A stretch of 64,000 nt of DNA from Prevotella histicola JCM 15637 = DNF00424 (GCF_000613925.1 NZ_BAJX01000004.1:124001-188000), one strand, 5' to 3'. Counted from the first letter of the stretch, positions 1 to 8,815 are shown. A program made the numbers and translations. The notes: a model not told the origin generated them from the sequence alone.

Positions 1-468
1 AGGGACAGCCTCTCCGAAGAAAACAATGAATGGTCTGAGTAGGCTACCATCGCCTGCTAACGCTCCGGGAGCAACCTCGCAGTGGTCTGGAGGAAGCTCT
101 TTGATATATCTACTGTCGTAAGGATCCTTGCTAGAGCATACCTTGGACAACTCACCATGTAAGTGGATGACATGCTTTGAACCAGCTTTCTCATGCAGAT
201 TGTCTACGTTTTGCGTGATAACAGTAACGTTATAGTCCTGTTCTAACTGTTTGATGAGACGATGACCATCGTTCGGTTCTGCAGCATAGAGCTTCTTTCG
301 CAGCATGTTATAGAAATTATTTACCAATGTAGGGTTAGCTTCCCACCCCTCATGTGAGGCAACTTGTTCCACAGGATAGTTCTCCCAGAGTCCGTCATTA
401 CCCCTGAAAGTCTTGAAACCACTCTCTACTGACATGCCAGCACCTGTCAGAAATACTATTTTCTTCAT
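1..468 (-). CDS. Sir2-family NAD-dependent protein deacylase, 3' end outside window
   Basis: About 156 codons are visible; the C-terminus lies beyond the window start. The protein begins MKKIVFLTGAGMSVESG, the Rossmann NAD-binding start of sirtuins (GAGxSxxSGxxxFR). The catalytic segment TQNVDNLH and the active-site histidine in IHLHGEL follow, then LRPFIVFFGEAVP, the conserved LRPxxVxFGE block. Sirtuins remove acyl groups from lysine using NAD+, making nicotinamide and O-acyl-ADP-ribose. Between the catalytic His and the LRP block, the usual CxxC pairs that bind zinc are absent; only isolated cysteines (CSS, DHCEV) are seen. This matches my recollection of many Bacteroidota sirtuins. There is no signal peptide, so it should be cytoplasmic. 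It diverges from the FKBP genes. The family call is secure; the acyl specificity cannot be read. Confidence 0.9.
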   Translation of the reverse strand, partial: MKKIVFLTGAGMSVESGFKTFRGNDGLWENYPVEQVASHEGWEANPTLVNNFYNMLRKKLYAAEPNDGHRLIKQLEQDYNVTVITQNVDNLHEKAGSKHVIHLHGELSKVCSSKDPYDSRYIKELPPDHCEVAPGALAGDGSLLRPFIVFFGEAVP

Positions 469-550
469 ATATTTCTTGTTTATGATGTCCAAGGTTTGAA
501 ATCTATAATACATTGTATTATCTTCCACAAATTTAGTTATTTTAATTCGA

Positions 551-587
551 TTATTGCTATACTATGTTTTAAAAATCGTATCTTTGC
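551..587 (+). promoter_or_regulatory. Bacteroidota-type promoter for FKBP gene 1
   Basis: The -7 box TATCTTTGC lies at 579-587 with a TTG about 22 nt upstream (554-556). It matches the TAnnTTTG consensus of the Bacteroidota primary sigma factor and sits 31 nt before the ATG at 619. Confidence 0.6.
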
Positions 588-618
588 ACATTAATTTTAA
601 ACAATATCAAAAAGAATA

Positions 619-1224
619 ATGGATAAATTAAGCTATGCATTGGGTATCGGTATTGGTTCCCAACTCGCTGGTATGGGCGCGAAAGAACTGAATATCGACG
701 ACTTCGCACAGGCTATTAAGGATGTTATCTCAGGTGCTGGACTGAAAGTTGACAATGCTGAAGCACAGACTTTGGTACAAAACTTCTTCCAGGAACAGGA
801 AGCTAAACAGCAAGCTGCAGCCGCTGAGGCTGGTAAAGCAGCAAAGGCTGCCGGTGAAGCGTTCCTTGCAGAGAATGCAAAGAAGGATGGAGTCGTTACA
901 CTTCCATCTGGTTTGCAGTATCAGGTGTTGAAGGAAGGCAATGGTAAGAAGCCTTCTGCAACGGATCAGGTAGTATGTCATTATGAGGGAACGCTCATAG
1001 ACGGAACAGTATTTGATAGTTCTTACAAGCGCAATGAGCCTGCAACATTCGGCTTGAATCAGGTTATTGCTGGTTGGACAGAGGGTGTACAACTGATGAG
1101 TGAAGGTGCTAAATACCGCTTCTTCATACCTTATAACCTCGCTTATGGTGAGCGTGGAGCAGGTGCACAGATACCTCCTTTTGCTGCTCTTGTCTTTGAT
1201 GTTGAGCTGATTCAGGTGAAATAA
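619..1224 (+). CDS. FKBP-type peptidyl-prolyl isomerase, cytoplasmic (FklB/Mip-like)
   Basis: This 201-residue protein catalyses cis-trans isomerisation of prolyl bonds. Residues 1-85 form the helical FKBP_N dimerisation domain (MDKLSYALGIGIGSQLA). Residues 95-201 form the FKBP_C catalytic domain, with the landmarks VVCHYEGTLIDGTVFDSS, VIAGWTEGVQLM and IPYNLAYGERGAG. There is no signal peptide or lipobox, so it should work in the cytoplasm, unlike the next two paralogues. It is the first of three tandem FKBP genes and has its own promoter. Length and domain order match FklB. The family call is secure; its client proteins are unknown. Confidence 0.93.
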   Translation: MDKLSYALGIGIGSQLAGMGAKELNIDDFAQAIKDVISGAGLKVDNAEAQTLVQNFFQEQEAKQQAAAAEAGKAAKAAGEAFLAENAKKDGVVTLPSGLQYQVLKEGNGKKPSATDQVVCHYEGTLIDGTVFDSSYKRNEPATFGLNQVIAGWTEGVQLMSEGAKYRFFIPYNLAYGERGAGAQIPPFAALVFDVELIQVK

Positions 1225-1302
1225 GACATATAAATGGGTGTTTATGGCATCCGTTTATAGCTTGTTGATACTAAAATAGACTAATAATTAAACAAAAGAA
1301 TA

Positions 1303-2210
1303 ATGAAGAAAATTTCAATTGTAGCCGCAATGGCTATCGTTGCCGTAGGTCTTGTTTCTTGCGGTAAGTCTGCTCCAAAAGAGGAGTTGAAGTCAGATGT
1401 AGACTCTTTGAGCTATGCTTTCGGTATTGATCAGGGTCAGAGTGTAAAACAATACCTCCAGCAAATGCAGATTGATACTGCTTATATCGATGAGTTTATC
1501 AAAGGTATGAACGATGGAGCACAGGGTGCTGACGATAAGAAACGTGCTGCTTACAATGCTGGTATTGGTGTTGGTATGCAGATGAACATGATTATCAAGC
1601 AGCAGATCAACCGTCAGATCTTTGGTGAAGATTCAACAAAGACAATCTCTTTGAATAACTTCCTCGCTGGTTTCGCAGCAAGTGCAAAGGGTAAAGGACA
1701 GAAGATGACAGTTGAGCAGGCTCGCAATATTGAGCAGAATACGTCTAAAGCAATCCAGATGAAGAATGCTGAAAAGACCTATGGTGCCAACAAAAAGAAG
1801 AGCGATGCTTATATGGCAGCCAATGCAAAGAAGCCAGGTGTGAAGACAATCGGCCAGGGTGTGCAGGTAAAAGAGCTCAAAGCTGGTAACGGTCCAATGC
1901 CAAAAGCTTCTGATGTAGTAAAGATTAACTATGTAGGTAAGACTATTGAAGGTAAGGTTTTCGACCAGCGTAATGACGCAACAATGCCTGTTGGTGGTGT
2001 AATCCCTGGCTTTACAGAGGCTCTGACCAAGATGCCTGTAGGCTCAAAGTGGAGATTACTATCCCTTATAGCGCAGGTTATGGTGCTCAACAGCCAAGTC
2101 CTGACCTCAAACCATTCTCTACTCTCGTCTTTACAGTAGAGTTACTTGGTATTGAGAAGGCTCCTCAAGGTCAGCCAGCTATGCCTCAGGGTCAGCCAGC
2201 TGTAAGGTAA
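1303..2210 (+). pseudogene. FKBP-type prolyl isomerase lipoprotein, frameshifted near the C-terminus
   Basis: A lipoprotein signal peptide ends in LVSC (Cys 20). An FKBP_N domain (about 35-170) and an FKBP_C domain (KINYVGKTIEGKVFDQR, GGVIPGFTEALTKMPVGSKW) follow. As written the frame leaves homology after the W codon at 2050-2052 and stops at 2139. Inserting one G there (TGG GAG ATT ACT) restores IPYSAGYGAQQPSP and STLVFTVELLGIEKA, then a short QGQPAMPQGQPAVR tail ending at 2210. The restored protein would be about 302 residues, a lipid-anchored periplasmic folding factor. The same kind of single-G loss occurs in other genes of this window, so a sequencing error is the likeliest cause. If real, the final strands of the catalytic fold would be lost. 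Confidence 0.82.
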
Positions 2211-2294
2211 TTGAAGGCTATAACATTACATATTAGGGTCGGATTTACGAATCCGACCCTTATTTGAGTATATTTTTTAAAGTGCAATAAGATC

Positions 2295-3323
2295 ATGAAG
2301 AAGGTATTTTTAATGGCAGTTTTGGTATTTGCCGGTGCTGCTTTCAACTCTGTTAGTGCGCAAAGTAAGAAGAAAGATAAGAAGAATAAGCAGAAGACAG
2401 AGTGCGCTGTAGAATGCAAAAAAGAAGGTTCTGCACAGCCAGTACAGCTTAAGACAGCTTCCGACTCGCTTAGTTATGCTGCGGGAGTGGTCATGACGCG
2501 TGGCTTGGAGGAGTATATTGGTCAGCAGTTTGGTGTGACGAAGGCACAGATGCCAATGTTTATGAAGGGCTTGCGTCAAGGTTTTGACAGCCGTAACGAC
2601 TCTACTTTTGCTGCTTATGTAGCAGGTTTGACCATCAGTCAGCAGGTTCAGAGCCGTATGTTGCCCAATATGGAAAAGCAATTTGAAGGGACTTCTGCTC
2701 CAATTCAGGGCGATTTGCTTTATAAAGGCTTCTTGGATGCGCTGCAGAAGGATACTACTTATTTCACTTCTGAGGCTGCTAACAACTTGTTTAATGCTAA
2801 GCAGGCTGCTTTAATAGCACAGAAAGAGGCTGAATTGAAGGCAAAGAACGAAGCATTCTTGGCTGAAAACAAGAAGAAAGAGGGCGTTGTAGTACTCCCT
2901 GATGGCTTACAATACCGTATAATTAAGAAAGGTACAGGTGCAACACCGAAGGCTTCAGATGCTGTTCGCGTTGTTTATGAGGGTAAAACCATTGATGGTA
3001 AGGTGTTCGATGCTACCTCTAAGCATGGTGCAGAGTATGATACCTTCAATGTTGGTGGTCTTATCAAAGGCTGGACAGAGGTCTTGCAGTTGATGCCTGT
3101 TGGTTCTAAGTGGGAAGTATTCATACCTCAAGACCTCGCTTATGGCTCACGTGGCGCAGGTAAAGACATTGCTCCATACTCTACTTTGATATTTACTTTG
3201 GAACTGAAGGGCATTGAACCTGCAACAGTAGCCATGCCTGAAGCAGTAAAAAAGGTTAAGGAGACTCCTGTCACGAAGACTTCTCCTGCGAAAAAGGTTG
3301 CTAAGAAAACTGTTAAGAAGTAA
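2295..3323 (+). CDS. Secreted FKBP-type prolyl isomerase with lysine-rich tail
   Basis: This 342-residue protein has a signal peptide ending in SVSA, with Gln as the predicted first mature residue. A very basic stretch (KKKDKKNKQK) follows, then FKBP_N (about 55-190) and FKBP_C (about 200-310; RVVYEGKTIDGKVFDATS, IPQDLAYGSRGAGKDI). The last 30 residues are rich in Lys, Thr and Pro and end KKVAKKTVKK, an extension not needed for the FKBP fold. It is a periplasmic or outer-membrane-associated folding catalyst by inference. It is the third FKBP in the tandem and is followed by a clear terminator. The role of the basic tails is unknown; they could bind nucleic acid or acidic glycans. Confidence 0.92.
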   Translation: MKKVFLMAVLVFAGAAFNSVSAQSKKKDKKNKQKTECAVECKKEGSAQPVQLKTASDSLSYAAGVVMTRGLEEYIGQQFGVTKAQMPMFMKGLRQGFDSRNDSTFAAYVAGLTISQQVQSRMLPNMEKQFEGTSAPIQGDLLYKGFLDALQKDTTYFTSEAANNLFNAKQAALIAQKEAELKAKNEAFLAENKKKEGVVVLPDGLQYRIIKKGTGATPKASDAVRVVYEGKTIDGKVFDATSKHGAEYDTFNVGGLIKGWTEVLQLMPVGSKWEVFIPQDLAYGSRGAGKDIAPYSTLIFTLELKGIEPATVAMPEAVKKVKETPVTKTSPAKKVAKKTVKK

Positions 3324-3368
3324 ACTTAACAACTGTTTTAAATATCATTTGGATATGCAAAAGAAAGC

Positions 3369-3396
3369 AAAATGCGCCTTAATGGCGCATTTTTTA
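3369..3396 (+). terminator. Rho-independent terminator after the FKBP cluster
   Basis: AAAATGCGCC and GGCGCATTTT form a 10-bp stem with a TTAAT loop, followed by a T run. It lies 45 nt after the stop codon at 3323. Confidence 0.85.
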
Positions 3397-3410
3397 TGTC
3401 ATTTTGTTGC

Positions 3411-3438
3411 TTGTTCAATATTTATTACCTACTTTTGC
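3411..3438 (+). promoter_or_regulatory. Promoter for the Lrp/AsnC gene
   Basis: A -7 box TACTTTTGC at 3430-3438 has a TTG element about 17 nt upstream (3411-3413). It lies 56 nt before the ATG at 3495 and just after the FKBP terminator. Confidence 0.45.
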
Positions 3439-3494
3439 TTGCAATCTATACTTATATTTAATTACCTAATAAACAAAGTTTATCAACAATAAAG

Positions 3495-3958
3495 ATGGAC
3501 AAAATTGACAGATTAGACAAGAAGATACTAGGTATCCTGTCGCAGAATGCTCGTATGCCTTTCAAGGATGTGGCTGCTCAGTGCGGTGTGTCGCGTGCAG
3601 CAATCCACCAACGTGTGCAGCATTTGGTAGAGAATGGCGTTATTACGGGTAGTGGTTTTAACATTAATCCCAAGAGCTTAGGCTATACGACTTGTACTTA
3701 TGTCGGACTGAATCTTGAGCGTGGTTCTATGTATAAGAAGGTGGTTGATCGTCTTAGCTCTATCCCTGAGATTGTGGAATGTCACTTCACAACGGTCCTT
3801 ACACCATGTTGGTGAAACTATATGCAAAGGATAATGAGCAATTAATGGACCTGCTTAACAACCAGATGCAAGGCATCGCTGGTGTGGTATCAACCGAAAC
3901 ACTTATCTCTTTAGAGCAGAGTATCAAGCGTGAAGTGCCCATTTCTGAAAATATGTAG
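3495..3958 (+). pseudogene. Lrp/AsnC-family transcriptional regulator, frameshifted
   Basis: The N-terminus (MDKIDRLDKKILGILSQNAR) opens a winged helix-turn-helix with the recognition helix near SRAAIHQRVQHL. It leads into a RAM/AsnC ligand-binding domain. As written the frame stops at 3815. Adding one G at about 3795 (ACG GGT CCT TAC) continues the domain as GPYTMLVKLYAKDNEQLMDL and ends SIKREVPISENM at 3958. The restored length of about 154 residues is normal for the family. These proteins respond to amino acids or related metabolites and act as octamers or dimers. A peptidase gene follows 51 nt downstream, which suggests a link to peptide or amino-acid use (inference). The loss is probably a consensus error. 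Confidence 0.85.
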
Positions 3959-4009
3959 GAGGAATTATCCAATAAACAATAACATAATAGCTTTCAAACA
4001 AGCGAAAGA

Positions 4010-5869
4010 ATGAAGTATGATCTACAGTCGCAGCTTGACAAAGTCTATGCGACTTACCCTGAGGCGAAGCGTCAGCCTATTATTGGTATCACCACAAATT
4101 TCACGGAAGGGGATGCTACTTTAAGAGACGTTTACTATAAACAGATTGTAAAGGCTGGTGGGACGCCTGTTCTTATACCACCTGTTGCAGATAAAGAAGT
4201 GTTGGTAAATACGCTAACCCACTTAGATGGTCTGTTGCTTACAGGTGGTGGAGATATCAATCCATTGTGGATGGGGGAGGAACCTTCTACCCATTTACAT
4301 AATATCAATGCTGAACGTGATCTGGCAGAACTGATGTTGACACGCTTGGCGTTCAACCGTCAGATCCCAATCCTTGGTATCTGTCGTGGTATACAGACGT
4401 TAGCTGTTGCCTTAGGAGGTATAGTTCAGCAGGATATTTATGAAGATTATCTCCGTATTGATGAGGCTGTAGGCAAGAAACTCAGCAAAGATAAAGTCGT
4501 AACAACCCTCCATTCTGCTACATTAAAGCATTCTCAGGATGCTGATCGTGGTGAGGCAACGCATAGCGTGACGTTAGAAAAGGGCTCAATCCTACGTGCT
4601 TTGTACAAGGAAGAGCATATTTTCGTTAATTCTTTCCACCATCAAGCAGTGAAAACGGCAGGCGATCGGTTCCGTGCCACGGCTTTTTCACCCGATGGAG
4701 TGATTGAAGCGATAGAGAGTAGGGAGTTTAAGTCGGTCATGGGAGTGCAGTGGCACCCAGAATGGATGGGTGACGAAGGTGGTAAACTCTTTGGTTGGCT
4801 CGCCACACAGGCAAACAATTTCTATATAGCAAAGCAACTTCACCAGCGTGTCCTCACGTTGGATACCCACTGTGATACCCCAATGTTCTTCCCACAAGGT
4901 GTTCGTTTTGATCAACGTGACCCACGTATCCTCTATGATCTCCATAAGATGACGGAGGGAAGGCAGGACGCAGTGACGATGGCTGCTTATCTTCCACAGC
5001 CGAAGATAGGTGAGACTTTCTCTTCAAAGATAGATGTTGCGGGGTTGAAACGCTTCAATCCGGATCTGATAGAGACGCTTGATCACCTGACACCAGCCGT
5101 ATATGCTGACCTTATCTTCAACAAATTGGAAGAGATTGTAAAGCAGAATCAACGTTATATCAGCATAGCGCGTACACCTTCCGACCTCTATGAAGACAAG
5201 CGAAAGGGACGTAAGAGTATCATGTTTGCCATTGAGAATGGTCTTGCTTTAGAGCATAAGTTGGAGAATGTGAAGCACTTTGCACAGCGTGGCGTAGTCT
5301 ATATTACTCTGTGTCATAACGGTGACAATGATATTTGTGACTCTGCTCGTGGCTGTAATACGCATGGTGGAGTGAGTAAGTTTGGTGCTGAAGTCATCAA
5401 AGAGATGAATCGTAATGGCATAATGGTCGACTTGAGCCACGGCGGTGAGAAGAGTTTCTATGATGCTTTGGACATAAGTACACAGCCAATTGTCTGCAGT
5501 CACTCCAATAGTAAGGTGCTTTGCGATGTACCTCGTAACCTTACAGACGATCAGATGCGCGCTTTGGCAAAGAAAGGTGGTGTAGCCCATATCACACTTT
5601 ATCATGGTTTCCTCAAGAAAGAAGGCGAAGCAACGGTCATGGATGCCATTGCTCACTTGGAACATGCTATTGAAGTGATGGGTATAGACCATGTTGGAGT
5701 AGGCACAGACTTTGATGGTGACGGTACGGTACGTGGTATGGCAGATGCTAGTGAGATGATAAACTTCACGCTTCATCTGCTTCGTCGTAAGTATAGTGAA
5801 CGTGATATTGAAAAGATATGGGGAGGAAATTGGCTGCGTGTCATGGCAAAGGTGCAGAGCGTTAGGTAA
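4010..5869 (+). CDS. Fusion of class I glutamine amidotransferase-like (C26) and membrane dipeptidase (M19) domains
   Basis: The protein has 619 residues and two enzymes. Residues 20-265 are a PuuD-like gamma-glutamyl hydrolase (peptidase C26): LLLTGGGDINP, the nucleophile elbow GICRGIQ, and the catalytic HPEW (GVQWHPEWMG). Residues 285-615 are a renal-dipeptidase (M19) barrel: metal-binding DTHCDTP, MVDLSHGG, VCSHSN, and GVGTDFDGDG near the end. A C26 domain cleaves gamma-glutamyl amides and an M19 domain cleaves dipeptides, so one protein could take gamma-glutamyl peptides such as glutathione to amino acids (inference). There is no clear signal peptide. The gene follows an Lrp-type regulator and is 21 nt from a lipoprotein gene, so the three may be co-transcribed. 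Domain calls are secure; substrates are not. Confidence 0.9.
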   Translation: MKYDLQSQLDKVYATYPEAKRQPIIGITTNFTEGDATLRDVYYKQIVKAGGTPVLIPPVADKEVLVNTLTHLDGLLLTGGGDINPLWMGEEPSTHLHNINAERDLAELMLTRLAFNRQIPILGICRGIQTLAVALGGIVQQDIYEDYLRIDEAVGKKLSKDKVVTTLHSATLKHSQDADRGEATHSVTLEKGSILRALYKEEHIFVNSFHHQAVKTAGDRFRATAFSPDGVIEAIESREFKSVMGVQWHPEWMGDEGGKLFGWLATQANNFYIAKQLHQRVLTLDTHCDTPMFFPQGVRFDQRDPRILYDLHKMTEGRQDAVTMAAYLPQPKIGETFSSKIDVAGLKRFNPDLIETLDHLTPAVYADLIFNKLEEIVKQNQRYISIARTPSDLYEDKRKGRKSIMFAIENGLALEHKLENVKHFAQRGVVYITLCHNGDNDICDSARGCNTHGGVSKFGAEVIKEMNRNGIMVDLSHGGEKSFYDALDISTQPIVCSHSNSKVLCDVPRNLTDDQMRALAKKGGVAHITLYHGFLKKEGEATVMDAIAHLEHAIEVMGIDHVGVGTDFDGDGTVRGMADASEMINFTLHLLRRKYSERDIEKIWGGNWLRVMAKVQSVR

Positions 5870-5890
5870 TTTTCTCATAGAAAATAAGTA

Positions 5891-6925
5891 ATGAAAGCTA
5901 AAATTAAAATTATCATTGGCTGTCTTTTGACGGCTCTCCTGACAACATCAACCTATGGTTGTAAAGAGAAAACAGGGAACAATAACAGTACAGCAGATGC
6001 TGATACAGTTGCCGCTGTCAAGCCTGTTGGTCCAAAGTTTAATGCTGATTCAGCTTATGCCTTTACTGCTGCACAGTGCAATTTCGGTCCACGAACTATG
6101 AATTCTACGGCACATGAGCAGTGCGGAAAGTGGATTGTGGCAAAGTTTAAGCAATATGGATGTGAGGTTTTAGAGCAAAAAGCTGACCTGAAGGGCTATG
6201 ATGGTACGATACTGAAGTCTACAAACATCATTGCACGTTACAATCCGAAAGCCAAGAAGCGTATTATGCTTTGTGCACACTGGGACAGTAGGCCTTGGGC
6301 TGATAATGATCCAGACTCAACAAATCATAAGAAACCCGTTATGGCAGCCAATGATGGAGCAAGTGGTGTTGCTGTTATGCTTGAGCTTGCACGACAGTTG
6401 CAGGCTGATAAGAAGCTGGAGATTGGTGTAGACTTCGTCTGTACAGATGCTGAAGACTGGGGTGTTCCGCAGTGGGCAACGAACTATCAGGATACTGGTG
6501 ATAGCTGGGCGCTGGGCGCACAATACTATTCTAAGAACCTTCCAGCTGGTGCAAAGCCCGTCTTTGGTATCCTTTTGGATATGGTTGGTGGTGAAGGCGC
6601 ACAGTTCTATCGTGAAGGTCAGTCCATGCAGTTCGCTCCTGACGTTGTAGATAAGGTCTGGAATGCAGCTAAAGCCGCTGGTTATGGGTCATACTTCCCT
6701 GATGCTGTGGGTGGAATGGTTACTGATGACCATGTCCCAATCAATGAAAATGCAGGAATCCCAACGATAGATATTATCCCATACTATCCTGATTGTGCAC
6801 AGAGTTCATTTGGACCTACGTGGCATACTGTCAATGACACGATGGCGCATATAGATAAGAATACACTGCAGGCAGTTGGTCAGACAATGATACAACTGTT
6901 GTATACAGAATCCAAAGAGTTGTAA
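5891..6925 (+). CDS. M28-family lipoprotein, bacterial type II glutaminyl-peptide cyclotransferase
   Basis: This 344-residue protein has a signal peptide ending at a cysteine (TYGC, about residue 24), so it is probably a lipoprotein. The M28 fold shows the zinc site AHWDSRPWADNDPD, AANDGASGVAVMLE and FVCTDAEDWG, and a late histidine in FGPTWHTVNDT. The NFGPRTMNSTAHEQC start and the HWDSRPWAD block resemble the glutaminyl cyclases described from Porphyromonas and Prevotella, which convert N-terminal Gln to pyroglutamate after signal-peptide removal. At least eight proteins in this window would expose Gln after signal cleavage, a plausible substrate pool. An aminopeptidase role is the alternative. 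It follows the C26-M19 gene by 21 nt. Confidence 0.82.
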   Translation: MKAKIKIIIGCLLTALLTTSTYGCKEKTGNNNSTADADTVAAVKPVGPKFNADSAYAFTAAQCNFGPRTMNSTAHEQCGKWIVAKFKQYGCEVLEQKADLKGYDGTILKSTNIIARYNPKAKKRIMLCAHWDSRPWADNDPDSTNHKKPVMAANDGASGVAVMLELARQLQADKKLEIGVDFVCTDAEDWGVPQWATNYQDTGDSWALGAQYYSKNLPAGAKPVFGILLDMVGGEGAQFYREGQSMQFAPDVVDKVWNAAKAAGYGSYFPDAVGGMVTDDHVPINENAGIPTIDIIPYYPDCAQSSFGPTWHTVNDTMAHIDKNTLQAVGQTMIQLLYTESKEL

Positions 6926-6958
6926 TATAAATTCGTAATAGTAACTCTATTGAAAAAT

Positions 6959-7118
6959 AGGAGATGCCCTTTTGCATTGTAAAAGACGCCCTTTTACATC
7001 GCAAAAGGGCATCTTTTGATGTGTAAAAGGTGCCCTTTTGAAGTGCAAAAGACGCCCTTTTGAAAGCCTGTTGATAACCTATTGATAATCAAGATAATAC
7101 AAAGCTGACTTTCTTGGT
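6959..7118 (+). repeat. Five-core palindromic repeat element, family A copy 1
   Basis: Five 15-nt cores of the type AAAAGRYGCCCTTTT (or its reverse complement) are separated by 7-nt linkers and fill 6959-7061, a 22-nt period. Core orientations run F-F-R-F-F; the first core is degenerate. The tail at 7062-7118 aligns with the tails of the other copies (GCC, TAACC, ATACAAAG) but has lost the GTAAC/GTTAC pairing. Apart from this element and the hairpin at 7422, I see nothing in the 663-nt gap between 6925 and 7589. Confidence 0.9.
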
Positions 7119-7421
7119 GTATTAACTGATTCCGTGAAAATATGACTTCTTTAAACTGTAAAGATACTTTCCCGTACTGACAGTTTATCCTATCAGAAGA
7201 AAAACTGTTTGATATTAGATTTGTTTTTGGCGATAAACTTGATACATTCAGCGGCAACAGAAGTGCTGAAACGAAAGTTGCTGTCACTTCTGTCACGCCT
7301 TCGTGCTCTGTAATAATTTGATTATAAGTATATTATATGAAGTGTTAAAAATGACAGGGAACCAATTCTAAACTTTATCAGGGGTATTATTACCAAAACG
7401 ATCAGAGCAGAAAGATAGCAG

Positions 7422-7461
7422 GATAAGCAGTTATATTCATAGCGAGCTGCTTATCTTTTTT
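7422..7461 (+). terminator. Strong terminator hairpin far from any stop codon
   Basis: GATAAGCAG (7422-7430) pairs perfectly with CTGCTTATC (7447-7455), followed by a T run. The nearest upstream coding end on this strand is almost 500 nt away, beyond the repeat element. It may end a long 3' UTR or an unrecognised small RNA. Confidence 0.65.
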
Positions 7462-7474
7462 ATTTATTATGACG

Positions 7475-7503
7475 ATAGTTCACGCATTATTGCGTATCTT
7501 TGC
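7475..7503 (+). promoter_or_regulatory. Promoter for the SpmA-SpmB gene
   Basis: The -7 box TATCTTTGC lies at 7495-7503, 85 nt before the ATG at 7589 and after the 7422 terminator. The -33 region is weak. Confidence 0.5.
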
Positions 7504-7588
7504 AATGGGAAAGAATGATGTTACCAAAGTCAGTCCATCCCATAATTATCATCAATAAATAAAAAAACAATCGCAAGAAAGAAACTGA

Positions 7589-8815
7589 ATGGTACTTAAC
7601 TATATTTGGATTGCCTTCTTCCTCATCGCTTTTGTCTTCGGAATAGTAGCCTTACTGACAGGTGATATGACGATTTTTCAAAAGATGGTGGATGCTACTT
7701 TTGACTCATCCAAGACTGCATTTGAAACATCTTTGGGCTTAACAGGTGTTCTCGCCTTATGGTTAGGTATCATGAAAGTTGGTGAGAAGGCGGGTATAGT
7801 AAACGTATTGGCACGTATGCTCAGCCCTTTCTTCACAAAACTCTTCCCTGATATTCCTAAGAACCATCCTGTTATGGGTTCTATTTTTATGAATATTGCA
7901 TCGAATATGTTGGGACTTGACAATGCCGCCACACCTACTGGACTTAAGGCAATGAGTCAGATGCAAGAGCTAAACACACAGAAGGACACCGCTACCAACC
8001 CCATGATAATGTTCTTGGTGCTGAATACTTCGGGCTTAACCATCATCCCAACGACTATTCTTGCTTTCCGAAGTTCATACGGAGCAGCACAACCAACTGA
8101 TGTTTTCATCCCTATCTTGCTTGCTACAACGGTTGCAACGCTCGCTGGAATCATCATTACTGCAGCCTGGCAACGTATCAATATCTTCCAACCAACACTC
8201 TTCTTAGGGCTTGTTGGACTGATGGCATTCGTTGGAATCATCATCTGGGGCTTTGGACAAATGGACAAACAGACGATGGGTACAGTGACATCTGTGGCTT
8301 CAAACCTCATCTTAATGTCTATAATCGTCCTTTTCATCGGTGCAGGACTGATGCGGAAGATAAACGTTTATGACGCTTTCATCGAAGGAGCAAAGGAGGG
8401 ATTTCATACCGCAGTACGCATTATCCCATACCTTGTAGCGATACTTGTTGCTGTAGGAGTGTTCCGTGCGTCAGGAGCAATGGACTTATTGATAAGTGGA
8501 ATACAGTGGTGTATGGAGCAATGTGGCTTAAATACCGACTTCGTAGGTGCCCTTCCAACAGCTTTCATGAAACCATTGTCAGGCAGTGGAGCACGAGGTT
8601 TGATGTTGGAAGCAATGAAAAGCTATGGTCCTGACTCCTTTGTGGGACGACTAAGTTGTATCTTCCAAGGTTCAACGGACACTACATTCTATATACTTGC
8701 AGTCTATTTCGGTAGTATTGGCGTGAGATATACACGTCACGCCGTGGCTTGTGGACTGCTTGCTGACCTGGTTGGTGTGATAGCAGCTATAGCAGTCTGC
8801 TACATGTTCTTTTAA
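7589..8815 (+). CDS. Fused SpmA-SpmB-like membrane protein (nucleoside-recognition/gate domains)
   Basis: This 408-residue polytopic membrane protein joins the spore-maturation protein A-like half (about 1-205: NIASNMLGLDNAATPTGLKA, FLVLNTSGLTIIPTT) to the SpmB-like half (about 235-408: ALPTAFMKPLSGSGARGLM, IFQGSTDTTFYILAVYFGS). Both halves carry the Gate (nucleoside recognition) domain found in transporters. In Bacillus the two are separate proteins linked to spore core dehydration. Here, in a non-sporing Bacteroidota, the job is unknown and transport of a small solute is the best guess. It has its own promoter and is followed 65 nt later by a flippase gene on the same strand. Confidence 0.85.
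   Translation: MVLNYIWIAFFLIAFVFGIVALLTGDMTIFQKMVDATFDSSKTAFETSLGLTGVLALWLGIMKVGEKAGIVNVLARMLSPFFTKLFPDIPKNHPVMGSIFMNIASNMLGLDNAATPTGLKAMSQMQELNTQKDTATNPMIMFLVLNTSGLTIIPTTILAFRSSYGAAQPTDVFIPILLATTVATLAGIIITAAWQRINIFQPTLFLGLVGLMAFVGIIIWGFGQMDKQTMGTVTSVASNLILMSIIVLFIGAGLMRKINVYDAFIEGAKEGFHTAVRIIPYLVAILVAVGVFRASGAMDLLISGIQWCMEQCGLNTDFVGALPTAFMKPLSGSGARGLMLEAMKSYGPDSFVGRLSCIFQGSTDTTFYILAVYFGSIGVRYTRHAVACGLLADLVGVIAAIAVCYMFF

Noticed and set aside
6994-7296. Minus-strand frame ending KGHLLHIKRCPFAM
   Set aside because: It is a translation of the repeat array; a similar ending occurs at 39095-39289 in an unrelated context only because the array is there.
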